NCBI GenBank assembly: GCA_030627235.1
Contig: DAOUSL010000010.1
Location: 1-41,662 of the forward strand
Direction: 5' to 3'
DNA: 41,662 bases
Source: Thioploca sp.
GTDB lineage: Bacteria > Pseudomonadota > Gammaproteobacteria > Beggiatoales > Beggiatoaceae
Shown here: piece by piece, positions 27,307 to 36,184 of the stretch
Position numbering within the stretch: the first letter of the stretch is position 1
Layout of the letters: every line of letters starts with the position of its first letter
Notes under the pieces: generated by a model
Told to the model about the DNA's origin: nothing
The model's database searches: none
What the model saw: only the letters and a program-made list of their open reading frames with translations
Position numbers and translations under genes: made by a program

Positions 27307-29589
27307 ATGACATACACAGAAGCTAATAGATTACCACCTCGTAGACGTAGTAGGATTCCTAAAAAACGTTTACCACCTCCACGTAAAAAATTTCATTTTA
27401 AAATAAGATGGATAATTATATTATTAATAATGATATTTATTGGCAACTATATAGGTGCAATAGATGTAAAAGTTCGTGAACAATTTGAAGGAAAACGTTG
27501 GGCATTACCAGCTCGGGTTTATGCCAGTCCATTAGAACTTTATAGTGGTAGTAATATAAGTCCAGATAGTTTAAATATAGAACTAAAAGCTTTAGGTTAT
27601 CAATATTCTAAAAAACTTTATGAAATTGGACAATATCAGCGTAGTAAGAGTAAATTTATAATTAAAACTAGAGCTTTTAAATTTTGGGATGGCACAACGT
27701 CACCACGTAAAGTTCAAGTAAGTTTTGTTGGTAGTACAGTGAAATCTATTATTGAACTACAAACTAATCAGCAAATACCACTTTTGCGTTTAGAACCAAG
27801 ATTAATTGGTAAAATATATCCAACCCACAATGAAGATCGGGTTTTAGTTCAGTTAAAAAATGTACCACAACAATTAATTGATGCTATTATTTCAGTGGAA
27901 GATCGTAATTTTTATAGTCACTATGGTGTTAGTTTGCGTGGTACTATTCGAGCTCTTTTTGAAAATATAATGTCAGGTGAAGTAGTTCAAGGTGGTAGTA
28001 CCTTAACTCAACAGTTAGTGAAAAATTTTTATTTAACTCCAGAAAAAACTTTCAAACGTAAAATAAATGAAGCTATTATGTCTGTATTATTAGAATGGCA
28101 CTATAGCAAAGAGCAAATTTTAGAAGCTTATTTTAATGAGGTTTTTTTAGGTCAAGATGGAAATAGAGCTATTCATGGTATAGGAATGGCGGCTAGATTT
28201 TATTTTAATCGTTCGTTGAATGAATTAAAGCTACCACAATTAGCACTGTTAGTTGGTTTAATACGTGGTCCCACATCATATAATCCACGCTTGCATCCAC
28301 AAATCGCAATGGATAGGCGTAATATGGTATTAAACTTAATGGTTCAAGAAGGGAAAATTTCTACTAATGAATCTACACTTGCTAAAAATACTGCATTAAA
28401 CATTAGTAAAAAAATGTCTGAAAAGTTCCCATATCCAGCTTTTATTGGATTAGTTCGTCATCAATTACATAAAGATTATCGTGAAGAAGATTTGCGTTCT
28501 GAAGGGCTACAGATTTTTACAACTCTTAATCCTACTCTACAAAAAGTAGGTGAAAGAGTTATGGTTAAAGGATTGAAAAAATTACAAAAAAGACATCGCA
28601 AAGCTCGTAATTTACAAGGTGCAATGGTTTTAACTAATGTTGAAAATGGTGAAGTATTAGCATTAGTAAATGGTAAAAATTCCCAATATGCTGGTTTTAA
28701 TCGTCCTCTTAACGCAATTCGTCCAATTGGCTCTTTAGCCAAAATAGCGGTTTATTTAACAGCTTTAGAAAGGAATAAAAGTTATTCTTTAACTACGATG
28801 ATTGATGATAGACCTTATAAATGGGAAGATCGTAATACTGGTGAAGTTTGGAAGCCACGTAATTATGACAAGATTTCTCATGGTAGAGTACCATTATATT
28901 ATGCTCTCTCTAAATCGTATAATCTTGCTACTGTGCGTTTAGGAATGTCATTAGGATTAGGTAAAATATATGAAACTTTGGAACGATTAGGTATAGAACG
29001 AGAATTCAAAACTAGATATCCATCAATGTTATTGGGTAGTATTGCTTTAAGTCCATTAGAAGTAACTCAAATGTATCAAACTATTGCTAGTGGTGGTTTT
29101 CGTATTCCATTACAAGCAATTCGTGCAGTTTTAGATCATAGTGGTGAACCTTTAAAACATTATGGTTTGGAAATAAAGAAACGCTTTGAAGAAGCACCTG
29201 TGTATTTATTGAATTATGCATTACGACAAGCGGTGCGAGAAGGAACTGGACGTAGAGTTTCTAAAACATTGCCGGATAGTATGATTCTTGCTGGTAAAAC
29301 AGGTACTAGTAATGATTTACGTGATAGTTGGTTTGCTGGTTTTGGTGGTAAATTTTTAGCAGTAACTTGGATTGGTCGTGATGATAATAAACCTATGGGA
29401 TTAAGTGGTGGTACTGGAGCAATGGTTATTTGGAGAGATTTAATTGTATCAATTCGCCCTAAAACATCTATGCCACAAGCTCCTAATAATATTAGATGGC
29501 GGAAAAAAGGCTCACGACGTATCCCATATATTGTTGGCAAAAATCAAGATAATAAAACTACAGCTGAAAATCATTCATTTTTATTTTAA
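27307..29589 (+). CDS. mrcB: Penicillin-binding protein 1B (bifunctional transglycosylase/transpeptidase)
   Basis: PBP1b polymerises lipid II into glycan strands and cross-links them in the periplasm. The 760-aa protein has a basic Pro/Arg-rich cytoplasmic tail, one membrane helix at about 33-52, a UB2H-like domain (about 65-155, the LpoB-binding region in relatives), and the GT51 domain with catalytic Glu198 in EDRNFYSHYG and GGSTLTQQLVKNFYL. The transpeptidase domain has Ser476 in SLAK, S-Y-N at 537-539 and K-T-G-T at 664-667. All active-site motifs are intact. It starts a + strand run with a TPR protein, thrC and thiL. Confidence 0.96.
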   Translation: MTYTEANRLPPRRRSRIPKKRLPPPRKKFHFKIRWIIILLIMIFIGNYIGAIDVKVREQFEGKRWALPARVYASPLELYSGSNISPDSLNIELKALGYQYSKKLYEIGQYQRSKSKFIIKTRAFKFWDGTTSPRKVQVSFVGSTVKSIIELQTNQQIPLLRLEPRLIGKIYPTHNEDRVLVQLKNVPQQLIDAIISVEDRNFYSHYGVSLRGTIRALFENIMSGEVVQGGSTLTQQLVKNFYLTPEKTFKRKINEAIMSVLLEWHYSKEQILEAYFNEVFLGQDGNRAIHGIGMAARFYFNRSLNELKLPQLALLVGLIRGPTSYNPRLHPQIAMDRRNMVLNLMVQEGKISTNESTLAKNTALNISKKMSEKFPYPAFIGLVRHQLHKDYREEDLRSEGLQIFTTLNPTLQKVGERVMVKGLKKLQKRHRKARNLQGAMVLTNVENGEVLALVNGKNSQYAGFNRPLNAIRPIGSLAKIAVYLTALERNKSYSLTTMIDDRPYKWEDRNTGEVWKPRNYDKISHGRVPLYYALSKSYNLATVRLGMSLGLGKIYETLERLGIEREFKTRYPSMLLGSIALSPLEVTQMYQTIASGGFRIPLQAIRAVLDHSGEPLKHYGLEIKKRFEEAPVYLLNYALRQAVREGTGRRVSKTLPDSMILAGKTGTSNDLRDSWFAGFGGKFLAVTWIGRDDNKPMGLSGGTGAMVIWRDLIVSIRPKTSMPQAPNNIRWRKKGSRRIPYIVGKNQDNKTTAENHSFLF

Positions 29590-29813
29590 TAATATTTACA
29601 AGCAAAATGAGTCCTAAGCGTGTTCAATTAAAATATTATTCAACTTTTTTAAGCTTGAAATAAATTGAATATTATGCAGGTAATCTTAAAATTATATATA
29701 ATATAATAAAGTATTATTCATATTTCATTTTAATAACACTAAATACTGTTGAATTATTAACTGAAATTATCAACTATACATAATAATTTTGTTTCAAGTA
29801 TTAAATTATATAT

Positions 29814-29820
29814 AAAGGAG
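29814..29820 (+). promoter_or_regulatory. Ribosome-binding site fixing a GTG start
   Basis: AAAGGAG lies 6 nt upstream of GTG at 29827. It is one of the strongest Shine-Dalgarno sequences in the window and supports the GTG start of the TPR protein. Confidence 0.75.
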
Positions 29821-29826
29821 ATTACC

Positions 29827-30270
29827 GTGAATCTATTAAAAATATTATTTAAATCTTTATTAGTATTAACCTTAATAACTGGAAATGTTTTAGCCAATTC
29901 TTCTTATTTAATACGCACAGATGCTACTGATGCAGTAAAATCTTTATTAAACACTGCCAAAGAGCATTATGAAAAAGAGGAATTCGAGCAGGCAGCAGCT
30001 ATTCTTGAACGAGCTATACGAATTAAACCTAAGCATCCAATACTTTGGCATAATCTTGCTGGAGTACGTTTAGCTCAAGGAGATTGGGAACGGGCTGCTA
30101 GTCTTGCTAGTAAGTCTAATGCTATAGCTACTAAATCTCGAAATTTAAAAGAATTACGCATCAGAAATTGGGTTGTGATAACTCTAGCTTGTGAAGGTAT
30201 GAAAAATGAAGAATGTACTAAAGAAGCTCGCATTCAAGCTCAAAATTTGGCAAAATCATTAGCTAATTAA
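29827..30270 (+). CDS. Small secreted TPR protein
   Basis: A 147-aa protein with an N-terminal signal peptide (cleavage after about residue 23, VLANS) and at least two TPR repeats at about 37-110 (AKEHYEKEEFEQAAAILERAI and LWHNLAGVRLAQGDWERAASLA). The C-terminal helix holds two Cys (LACEGMKNEECTKE) that could form a disulfide. Predicted periplasmic. TPR proteins are found beside mrcB in other gammaproteobacteria, so a role near PBP1b is possible but is inference. A 237-nt gap separates it from mrcB, and thrC follows after 15 nt. Confidence 0.75.
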   Translation: MNLLKILFKSLLVLTLITGNVLANSSYLIRTDATDAVKSLLNTAKEHYEKEEFEQAAAILERAIRIKPKHPILWHNLAGVRLAQGDWERAASLASKSNAIATKSRNLKELRIRNWVVITLACEGMKNEECTKEARIQAQNLAKSLAN

Positions 30271-30285
30271 TTTAAGGAACTTTCA

Positions 30286-31371
30286 ATGGCATCAAGTACA
30301 CGTTATATCGGACTAATTGATAAATATCGTGATTATCTACCAGTGCATGACGATACCAGAATCATTAGTATAACTGAAGGCAATACTCCTCTAATTCGTT
30401 TACATAACATTCCTAAGATTTTGAATAAGGATGTAAATATTTACGTTAAATATGAAGGTCTTAATCCTACAGGTTCATTTAAAGACCGTGGTATGACTAT
30501 GGCAATTACCAAAGCAGTTGAAGCTGGTAGTAAAGCAACTGTTTGTGCCTCTACTGGTAATACCTCTGCTAGTGCTGCAGCATATAGTGCCAGAGCTGGA
30601 ATAACTGCTTTTGTATTAATTCCAGATGGTAAGATTGCTCAAGGTAAATTAGCCCAAGCTATGATGCACGGAGCAGTGGTTATTCAGATTAAAGGTAATT
30701 TTGATGATGGAATGCGATTAGTAAAAGAAGTAGCTGAACATGCTCCAATTACTATTGTAAATTCTATCAATCCTTATCGTTTACAAGGTCAAAAAACAGC
30801 TGCTTTTGAGATTGTTGAAGCTCTTGGTAAAGCTCCAGATTATCATTGTTTACCAGTTGGAAATGCCGGTAATATCAGTGCTTATTGGATGGGTTTTACA
30901 GAATTTTTCAACATTGGAGTTACTAATAAACGACCTAAGATGTGCGGTTATCAAGCTAGTGGATCTGCTCCATTTTTGCGTGGTCATCCAATTGATAATC
31001 CAGAAACAATAGCAACTGCAATTCGGATTGGTAATCCACAGAGTTGGGATAAAGCAGTTAATGCTCAACAAGAATCTGGTGGTTGGTTCGATGAATTTAC
31101 TGATGAAGAAATTTTGGTTACTCAAAAATTATTAGCTGAAAAAGAAGGTATTTTCTGTGAACCAGCATCAGCAATTTCAGTTGCAGGAGCGATTAGAGAT
31201 ATTAATAATGGTAAAATAGTTGAAGGAAGTACAATTACATGTACATTAACTGGTCATGGTCTAAAAGACCCAGATACTGCTATTAATCAAAGCAATACTC
31301 CTCTCATTAAAGTTAAAGCCCAGATTGCAGAAGTTAAAGATGTTATACTGCAAAATATGGAAAATTCATAG
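30286..31371 (+). CDS. thrC: Threonine synthase
   Basis: Threonine synthase converts O-phosphohomoserine to threonine with PLP. The 361-aa protein is the short form. NPTGSFKDRGM contains the PLP-binding Lys66; the phosphate-binding GNAGN loop is also present (LPVGNAGNISAYW), as is CASTGNTSASAAAY. AAGGAA precedes the ATG with suitable spacing. It follows the TPR gene by 15 nt and is probably co-transcribed with it. homoserine kinase and thrA are not in the window. Confidence 0.95.
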   Translation: MASSTRYIGLIDKYRDYLPVHDDTRIISITEGNTPLIRLHNIPKILNKDVNIYVKYEGLNPTGSFKDRGMTMAITKAVEAGSKATVCASTGNTSASAAAYSARAGITAFVLIPDGKIAQGKLAQAMMHGAVVIQIKGNFDDGMRLVKEVAEHAPITIVNSINPYRLQGQKTAAFEIVEALGKAPDYHCLPVGNAGNISAYWMGFTEFFNIGVTNKRPKMCGYQASGSAPFLRGHPIDNPETIATAIRIGNPQSWDKAVNAQQESGGWFDEFTDEEILVTQKLLAEKEGIFCEPASAISVAGAIRDINNGKIVEGSTITCTLTGHGLKDPDTAINQSNTPLIKVKAQIAEVKDVILQNMENS

Positions 31372-31411
31372 TCCATATATAAATTAAAATTAGCGATTGT
31401 ATCTTAAAAAA

Positions 31412-31448
31412 AGTATAAGGTTTGTAATAGATTAACAAATCTTATACT
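31412..31448 (+). terminator. Stem-loop between thrC and thiL
   Basis: Arms at 31412-31425 and 31435-31448 pair over 14 bp with one G-U wobble around a 9-nt loop. It lies 41 nt after thrC and 11 nt before thiL. No T-run follows, so it could be a transcript-end stem for thrC or a structure over the thiL ribosome-binding region. Confidence 0.45.
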
Positions 31449-31459
31449 AATATATAAAT

Positions 31460-32395
31460 ATGTCAGAATTTGATTTAATTTCCCGTTATTTTGCTACAAA
31501 ATTCCCTCAACGCCCAGATGTTGATTTAGGTATTGGTGATGATGCCGCAGTTTGTACTATTCCTCCAAATATGCAACTTGTTACTGCGATAGATACATTA
31601 GTTGCAGATGTGCATTTTCCATTAACAACTAAACCTGAAGACATTGGCTATAAAGCATTGGCTGTAAATTTGAGTGATATGGCAGCAATGGGTGCGACTC
31701 CAGTTTGGATGACATTAGCATTGACTTGTCCTGAATTTAATGAAGTATGGCTACAAAAATTTAGTGAAGGTTTATTAGAAATAGCTCAACTTAATCAAGT
31801 GAGTTTAATAGGTGGAGATACCACTCGTGGCCCATTAACTATTACTATACAAATTGCTGGACTAGTTCCGTCAAATACTGTCCTAAAACGTAATGGAGCG
31901 AAACCAGGAGATAGTATTTATGTAACTGGAACTATTGGGGATGCTGGTCTTGGTTTACAAGCAGTTAAACAACAGATTGTCTTATCCAAATTAGCTAAAA
32001 AATATACATTATCACGTCTAAATCGCCCAACTCCACGTTTAGCAGAAGGCCAAAAATTACTTAAAGTTGCTAATAGTGCAATTGATATTTCTGATGGATT
32101 AGTTGCAGATTTAGGACATATTTTAAAAGCTAGTAATGTAGGTGCTTCGTTACAAATTGATAATCTACCATTATCTAATGAACTATTAGAATCTGTTCCT
32201 TATGAAGTAGCAATAGAATTAGCCTTAAGTGCTGGCGACGATTATGAATTATGTTTTACTATTCCAGAATCAGAAATATTACCTATAAATTCATGCACTT
32301 ATATTGGAAAAATAGAAACTGATTTAGGTTTGCGTTGTGTGACTAAAACAGGTGATATATTTATTCCTAAAGCTAATGGATATCAGCATTTTTGA
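31460..32395 (+). CDS. thiL: Thiamine-monophosphate kinase
   Basis: ThiL phosphorylates thiamine monophosphate to the active cofactor thiamine pyrophosphate. The 311-aa PurM-like protein has GIGDDAAV at about 24-31 (metal and phosphate binding), AVNLSDMAAMGATPVWMTL, LIGGDTTRGPL, YVTGTIGDAGLGL and AIDISDGLVADLGHIL. Length and motifs are normal. In many gammaproteobacteria thiL follows nusB or ribE; here it follows thrC after an 88-nt gap with a stem-loop. Confidence 0.96.
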   Translation: MSEFDLISRYFATKFPQRPDVDLGIGDDAAVCTIPPNMQLVTAIDTLVADVHFPLTTKPEDIGYKALAVNLSDMAAMGATPVWMTLALTCPEFNEVWLQKFSEGLLEIAQLNQVSLIGGDTTRGPLTITIQIAGLVPSNTVLKRNGAKPGDSIYVTGTIGDAGLGLQAVKQQIVLSKLAKKYTLSRLNRPTPRLAEGQKLLKVANSAIDISDGLVADLGHILKASNVGASLQIDNLPLSNELLESVPYEVAIELALSAGDDYELCFTIPESEILPINSCTYIGKIETDLGLRCVTKTGDIFIPKANGYQHF

Positions 32396-32747
32396 TTCAT
32401 ATTTAATATAAAAATTATTAGTCAGAAATATTAATATAGACGATTTTTCAATACAGAACAAATAACTTTAGACTGGATTAGAGTGATAATATTTATTATC
32501 AATTTAGTCTTAATCTTTTACAATACCTTCGCCAATGGTTATTTCGGGAATGGAGCATAGCGGATTTCCCGAAACCTAAGTAATATCAGTATTTCGAGAA
32601 ATCGTGCCTAATTCCCGAAACATTTTGACATTTGCGAAGGCATTGGTTTTAGCAAAAGAATTAAAAAAATAACTATAAATGTCTTTTCAAATTAATATCT
32701 GTAAAAACATTACTATACACATTCTCACGACAGTTGAAACATAAAAT
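32396..32747. other. Intergenic region carrying the longer family B element
   Basis: A 352-nt gap between thiL and pyk, mostly occupied by the MITE-like element at 32524-32646. The remainder is AT-rich; I see no gene and no clear pyk promoter with both boxes. Confidence 0.6.
32524..32646 (+). repeat. MITE-like hairpin element, family B, copy 2
   Basis: The left 59 bp match 6781-6839 at 57 positions. This copy is longer: a second CCCGAAA string lies near 32614-32620, and imperfect inverted ends (AATACCTTCGC on the left, GCGAAGGCATT on the right) frame the unit. Nested hairpins with TTTCGGGAA and TTCCCGAAA arms dominate the left half. There is no ORF. It is probably a non-autonomous mobile or REP-type element. 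Confidence 0.78.
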
Positions 32748-34202
32748 ATGCTTAGAAGAACTAAAATCATTGCCACACTAGGACCAGCAACAGACGATCC
32801 TGAAATGTTGGATAAAATTATTAAAGCTGGAGTAGATGTGGTACGGCTCAACTTTTCTCATCAAACTGCAGAAATTCATCAGAAACGTTTAGATGCTGTG
32901 CGTGCTTGTGCTAGTGCTCATGGTCGGCCTATTGGTATAATTGTCGATTTACAAGGGCCTAAAATTCGGATTGAGAGTTTTAAAAATGGTTACATCATTC
33001 TAAATGAAGGTGAAGAGTTTATCTTAGATACAGCTTGTCCATCTGATGATGGTGATCAACAACATGTTGGAATCACTTATAAACAATTACCTAAAGATGT
33101 AAAAAAAGGTGATATTTTATTACTTGATGATGGTCGCATTGTTTTAAAAATCCAGGAGGTTATTAATGGTTGTATTCGTTGTAAAGTCGATATTGGCGGT
33201 AAACTTTCTAATCATAAAGGGATTAATCGTCAAGGTGGAGGCCTTTCTGCTGGTGCTTTAACTTATAAAGACAAAGCTGATATCATTACTGCTGCTAGTA
33301 TGCAGGTCGATTATATTGCAGTATCATTTCCACGTAGTGCTGACGATATTATCGAGGCTAGACAATTATTACAAAATGCTGGTAGTAAAGGTGGTATTAT
33401 CGCTAAAATCGAGAGAGCAGAAGCTATAACTAATAGTGAGGAAATTATTAAAGCTTCTGATGCAATAATGGTAGCTCGAGGTGATTTAGGAGTTGAGATT
33501 GGCGATGCTAGTTTACCACCAGTTCAAAAACGGTTAATTAAACAAGCTAGAGATTTAAATACCATCATAATAACTGCTACTCAAATGATGGAATCAATGA
33601 TTGAAAACCCAATTCCAACTCGAGCTGAAGTTTCTGATGTTGCTAATGCAGTGTTTGATGGTACTGATGCTGTTATGTTATCGGCAGAAACAGCTGTAGG
33701 TAAATATCCAGCTAAAACTATCTTAGCTATGGATCGAGTATGTCTTGAAGCTGAAAAACAACCAAGTGTTAGAATTTCTAAACATCGGTTAGATACTAAA
33801 TTTGGGCGAATTGATGAAGCTGCGGCAATGGCGGCTATGTATACGGCTAATCATTTAAATATTGCTGCAATTGCTGCTTTGACTGATTCTGGTTCTACTC
33901 CATTATGGATGTCACGAATTAATTCCAGTTTACCAATTTTTGCGTTATCAAATATTAAAAGCACTGGTAGTAAGGTAACATTGTATAGAGGTGTTTATCC
34001 AATAGAATTTGATACCTCTTTAGAAGTGGATATGATGCACGTAAACTATGCAATGATTGAGGAATTAGTGCGACGTGGTGTTGTCAGTGAAGGTGATTTG
34101 GTTATTATTACTAAAGGTGATTTAAAAGGAATTTCTGGTGGAACTAATTCAATGAAGATAGTTTGTGTTGGCCAACATTCTCTCGATGATACCGTGAATT
34201 AA
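32748..34202 (+). CDS. pyk: Pyruvate kinase
   Basis: Pyruvate kinase makes pyruvate and ATP from phosphoenolpyruvate. The 484-aa protein begins RRTKIIATLGPATDDPEML and has VVRLNFSH, the active-site region GIIAKIERAEAI, the metal-binding MVARGDLGVEI and TATQMMESMI. Length is normal for the proteobacterial enzyme. In many sulfur-oxidising and autotrophic gammaproteobacteria pyk directly precedes fba; here they are separated by a SUMF1-domain gene and repeats. Confidence 0.96.
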   Translation: MLRRTKIIATLGPATDDPEMLDKIIKAGVDVVRLNFSHQTAEIHQKRLDAVRACASAHGRPIGIIVDLQGPKIRIESFKNGYIILNEGEEFILDTACPSDDGDQQHVGITYKQLPKDVKKGDILLLDDGRIVLKIQEVINGCIRCKVDIGGKLSNHKGINRQGGGLSAGALTYKDKADIITAASMQVDYIAVSFPRSADDIIEARQLLQNAGSKGGIIAKIERAEAITNSEEIIKASDAIMVARGDLGVEIGDASLPPVQKRLIKQARDLNTIIITATQMMESMIENPIPTRAEVSDVANAVFDGTDAVMLSAETAVGKYPAKTILAMDRVCLEAEKQPSVRISKHRLDTKFGRIDEAAAMAAMYTANHLNIAAIAALTDSGSTPLWMSRINSSLPIFALSNIKSTGSKVTLYRGVYPIEFDTSLEVDMMHVNYAMIEELVRRGVVSEGDLVIITKGDLKGISGGTNSMKIVCVGQHSLDDTVN

Positions 34203-34211
34203 ATCTAGGAC

Positions 34212-34259
34212 TAGGAGTGCAAGATTCATCTTGCTTACAAACTAAAGTTTGCACTCCTA
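34212..34259 (+). repeat. Stem-loop repeat after pyk (family C, copy 1)
   Basis: TAGGAGTGCAA (34212-34222) and TTGCACTCCTA (34249-34259) are perfect 11-bp arms. Inside lies a shorter palindrome, GCAAGATTCATCTTGC (34219-34234), that would compete with the outer stem. The 22 bp at 34220-34241 recur with one change at 36135-36156. It may end the pyk transcript. Confidence 0.7.
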
Positions 34260-34361
34260 TGATAAAAGTGATTTGATAGCAAGTAATATTTAATTAAATC
34301 ATAGGATTTTTGGATAACTGGTAAATCATTCATTATAAAATTTTAGGTTGTTAATAAAAAT

Positions 34362-35765
34362 ATGACAATAAAATTAATTATATTGGCAATAGTATTTGTA
34401 TTAAGTGGTGGAGCGGCTTTTTCAGAGTATTTTAGAGGTCATAAAAAACTTTCTTTTTTAGCAACGGTTATAGCGATTATTGCTACTTTTTACTTATTTG
34501 AAGATATTTGGGAAGATATTGAAGAACAAATTTCAAAAACTAAAGAATCAACAATTACACAATCTCCGGTATTAAAGCCATCAATTCAACTACCTGTAAT
34601 AACTAAATCTGAACCTCCAGTATCAAGTTTATCAACTCAAATAGTAACCAAACCTAGTCCACCTATAAAAATTAATGAAGGAAATTTCACAGCTTATTTT
34701 CAGCCTAAAAAAGATGAATTTGAAACTACTACTGATTTCACAAATCGTAGGCGTAAGTTATTACAACAGTTCAATAATAATGTTAAACAACGTAATTTAG
34801 CTTATCAAGCTGGAATATTAAGTTTAACTAAATATAATGCTGATAGTCAAATATTTATAGTAAATTTAACTTGGCAAGCAAATTGGGTAAATCAGTTTTT
34901 TGGTAAATTGGAAGGTAAAGGTATAGTTAAAATTGGAGTTAAAGAAGCTAAACTTCTTAAACAAAAAGGTTTGAATAAACCATTGTTTATAACTGCTAGT
35001 TTAAATGATAATCAAGTTGAAATTCAAGGTTTGATAGTAGAAAATAGTCAAATTTACCCAATTTCCTTACTAAAAATACCTCAAATGGTAAAAATTCCAG
35101 TCGGAAAATTTCAAATGGGAGATATTCAAGGCAGTGGTAGTTCTGATGAAAAACCAGTACATTGGGTAACTATTAAACAACCTTTTTTCATGAGTAAATA
35201 TGAAGTAACCTTTGCCGAATACGATGTTTTTGTTGAAGCTACTGGTAGAAAACAACTTAATGATGAAGGTTGGGGACGTGGTAATCGGCCAGTAATTAAT
35301 GTTTCTTGGCATGATGCGGTGGCTTATACAACATGGTTAAGTCAACAAACTGGCGAACAATATAGGTTGCCTTCGGAAGCAGAATGGGAATATGCAGCTA
35401 GAGCTGGCACTAAAACTAAATATTGGTGGGGGAATGAGATTGGAAAGAATAAGGCTAATTGTAATAGATGTGATAGTCAATGGGATAATGAACAGACTGC
35501 TCCTTTAGGTTCTTTTAGTGCTAATCAATTTGGTTTATATGATACAGTAGGTAATGTTTGGGAATGGTGTGCAGACAATTATCAAGATAGTTATAATAAT
35601 TTTCCAACTGATGGCAGTGTATGGGAAAAATCCAGTAAATACCGAGTGTTGCGTGGTAGCTCGTGGAACAACAATCCTGTCAATACTCGTGCTTCTGATC
35701 GTGTTAGGTACGACCCAGATTATATGTTCAGCAATGTTGGTTTTCGGGTTGTGCGGACTTTTTAA
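34362..35765 (+). CDS. Membrane-anchored SUMF1/CLec-fold protein, candidate DGR target
   Basis: A 467-aa protein in four parts: two hydrophobic segments (about 3-20 and 29-46), a Pro/Ser-rich linker (about 65-100), an unrecognised domain (about 104-235, with ETTTDFTNRRRKLLQQF), and a C-terminal SUMF1/formylglycine-generating-enzyme-like domain (about 245-467). The last has IPVGKFQMGD, YEVTFAEYDVF, RLPSEAEWEYAARAG, GLYDTVGNVWEW and RVLRGSSW. The Cys pair of active FGE is absent from the RVLRGSSW...GFRVV region, so oxidase activity is unlikely. Residues 431-467 resemble the variable region of DGR target proteins of this fold. A binding or display role is inferred; substrate unknown. It interrupts pyk-fba. 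Confidence 0.8.
   Translation: MTIKLIILAIVFVLSGGAAFSEYFRGHKKLSFLATVIAIIATFYLFEDIWEDIEEQISKTKESTITQSPVLKPSIQLPVITKSEPPVSSLSTQIVTKPSPPIKINEGNFTAYFQPKKDEFETTTDFTNRRRKLLQQFNNNVKQRNLAYQAGILSLTKYNADSQIFIVNLTWQANWVNQFFGKLEGKGIVKIGVKEAKLLKQKGLNKPLFITASLNDNQVEIQGLIVENSQIYPISLLKIPQMVKIPVGKFQMGDIQGSGSSDEKPVHWVTIKQPFFMSKYEVTFAEYDVFVEATGRKQLNDEGWGRGNRPVINVSWHDAVAYTTWLSQQTGEQYRLPSEAEWEYAARAGTKTKYWWGNEIGKNKANCNRCDSQWDNEQTAPLGSFSANQFGLYDTVGNVWEWCADNYQDSYNNFPTDGSVWEKSSKYRVLRGSSWNNNPVNTRASDRVRYDPDYMFSNVGFRVVRTF
35652..35762 (+). other. Candidate DGR variable region (VR)
   Basis: The last 37 codons of the SUMF1-domain gene run from RGSSWNNNP to NVGFRVVRTF. Val440 (GTC), Tyr450 (TAC), Asp451 (GAC), Phe456 (TTC) and Ser457 (AGC) sit where DGR targets of this fold usually have template Asn (AAC). 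Each can be reached from AAC by changing A only. C-ending codons are frequent here yet rare in the rest of the gene. The segment ends in a less variable, G-richer stretch (GFRVV) where mutagenic homing would begin. No template repeat or reverse transcriptase is in the window. Confidence 0.55.
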
Positions 35766-35862
35766 CCCTTTATTCTTTTTTCTCCTCTTTTCTCTTTTAC
35801 ACTTTTGACTTTAAAAATTTTTGGGGTTTTTGAACATGATTTAACGGATTAATTGTCTGAAT

Positions 35863-36114
35863 CAGGATTTACAGGATTAAAGGATAAAATCTGATTAAAC
35901 CTTTAAAATCTCTTTCATGGATTGAGCCATATAGGGTCGGTGCAAGGTAACCACAAGGGATTACCCCCTACGAATCATCATATTATGTAGGAGCAGTTGC
36001 CCTTTCCATTGTCCCCAAACATGAGTTTAAGAACAATAATCGATGAACAGGATTTTAAATTTATCTATCTATATTTGATTTAATCGGGTTTATCCTTTAA
36101 TCTGTGTAATCTTG
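35863..36114. repeat. Composite nested inverted repeat
   Basis: Outer arms of about 38 bp (35863-35900 and 36076-36114) share GATTAAAGGATAAA and are roughly 80% alike in inverted orientation. The inner part has GTAACCACAAGGGATTACC near 35947-35965 and GTAGGAGCAGTTGCCC at 35987-36002, a decayed version of the perfect palindrome at 38217-38283. One element seems to have inserted into, or recombined with, another. Confidence 0.65.
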
Positions 36115-36134
36115 TTCAAACAATTTTAGGATTA

Positions 36135-36156
36135 CAAGATTCATCTTGCTTGCAAA
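36135..36156 (+). repeat. Family C repeat, copy 2
   Basis: This 22-bp string matches 34220-34241 at 21 of 22 positions in the same orientation. With copy 1 it brackets the SUMF1-domain gene between pyk and fba. It lies about 30 nt before the fba start. Confidence 0.65.
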
Positions 36157-36184
36157 TACAATTATAAACAACTAGGAAAATTAT

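Larger units (their letters stand above)
35766..36184. other. Repeat-rich intergenic region between the SUMF1 gene and fba
   Basis: A 419-nt gap with no gene. It begins with a pyrimidine-rich tract (35764-35805), then a composite repeat: outer inverted arms at 35863-35900 and 36076-36114, and inside them a degraded copy of the palindrome found at 38217-38283. Copy 2 of the family C repeat lies at 36135-36156, just before fba. Confidence 0.65.

Noticed and set aside
34362-35765. Active formylglycine-generating (sulfatase-maturing) enzyme
   Set aside because: The fold signature is clear, but the paired Cys that carry out the oxidation are absent from the RVLRGSSW...GFRVV region, so I did not call an enzyme.
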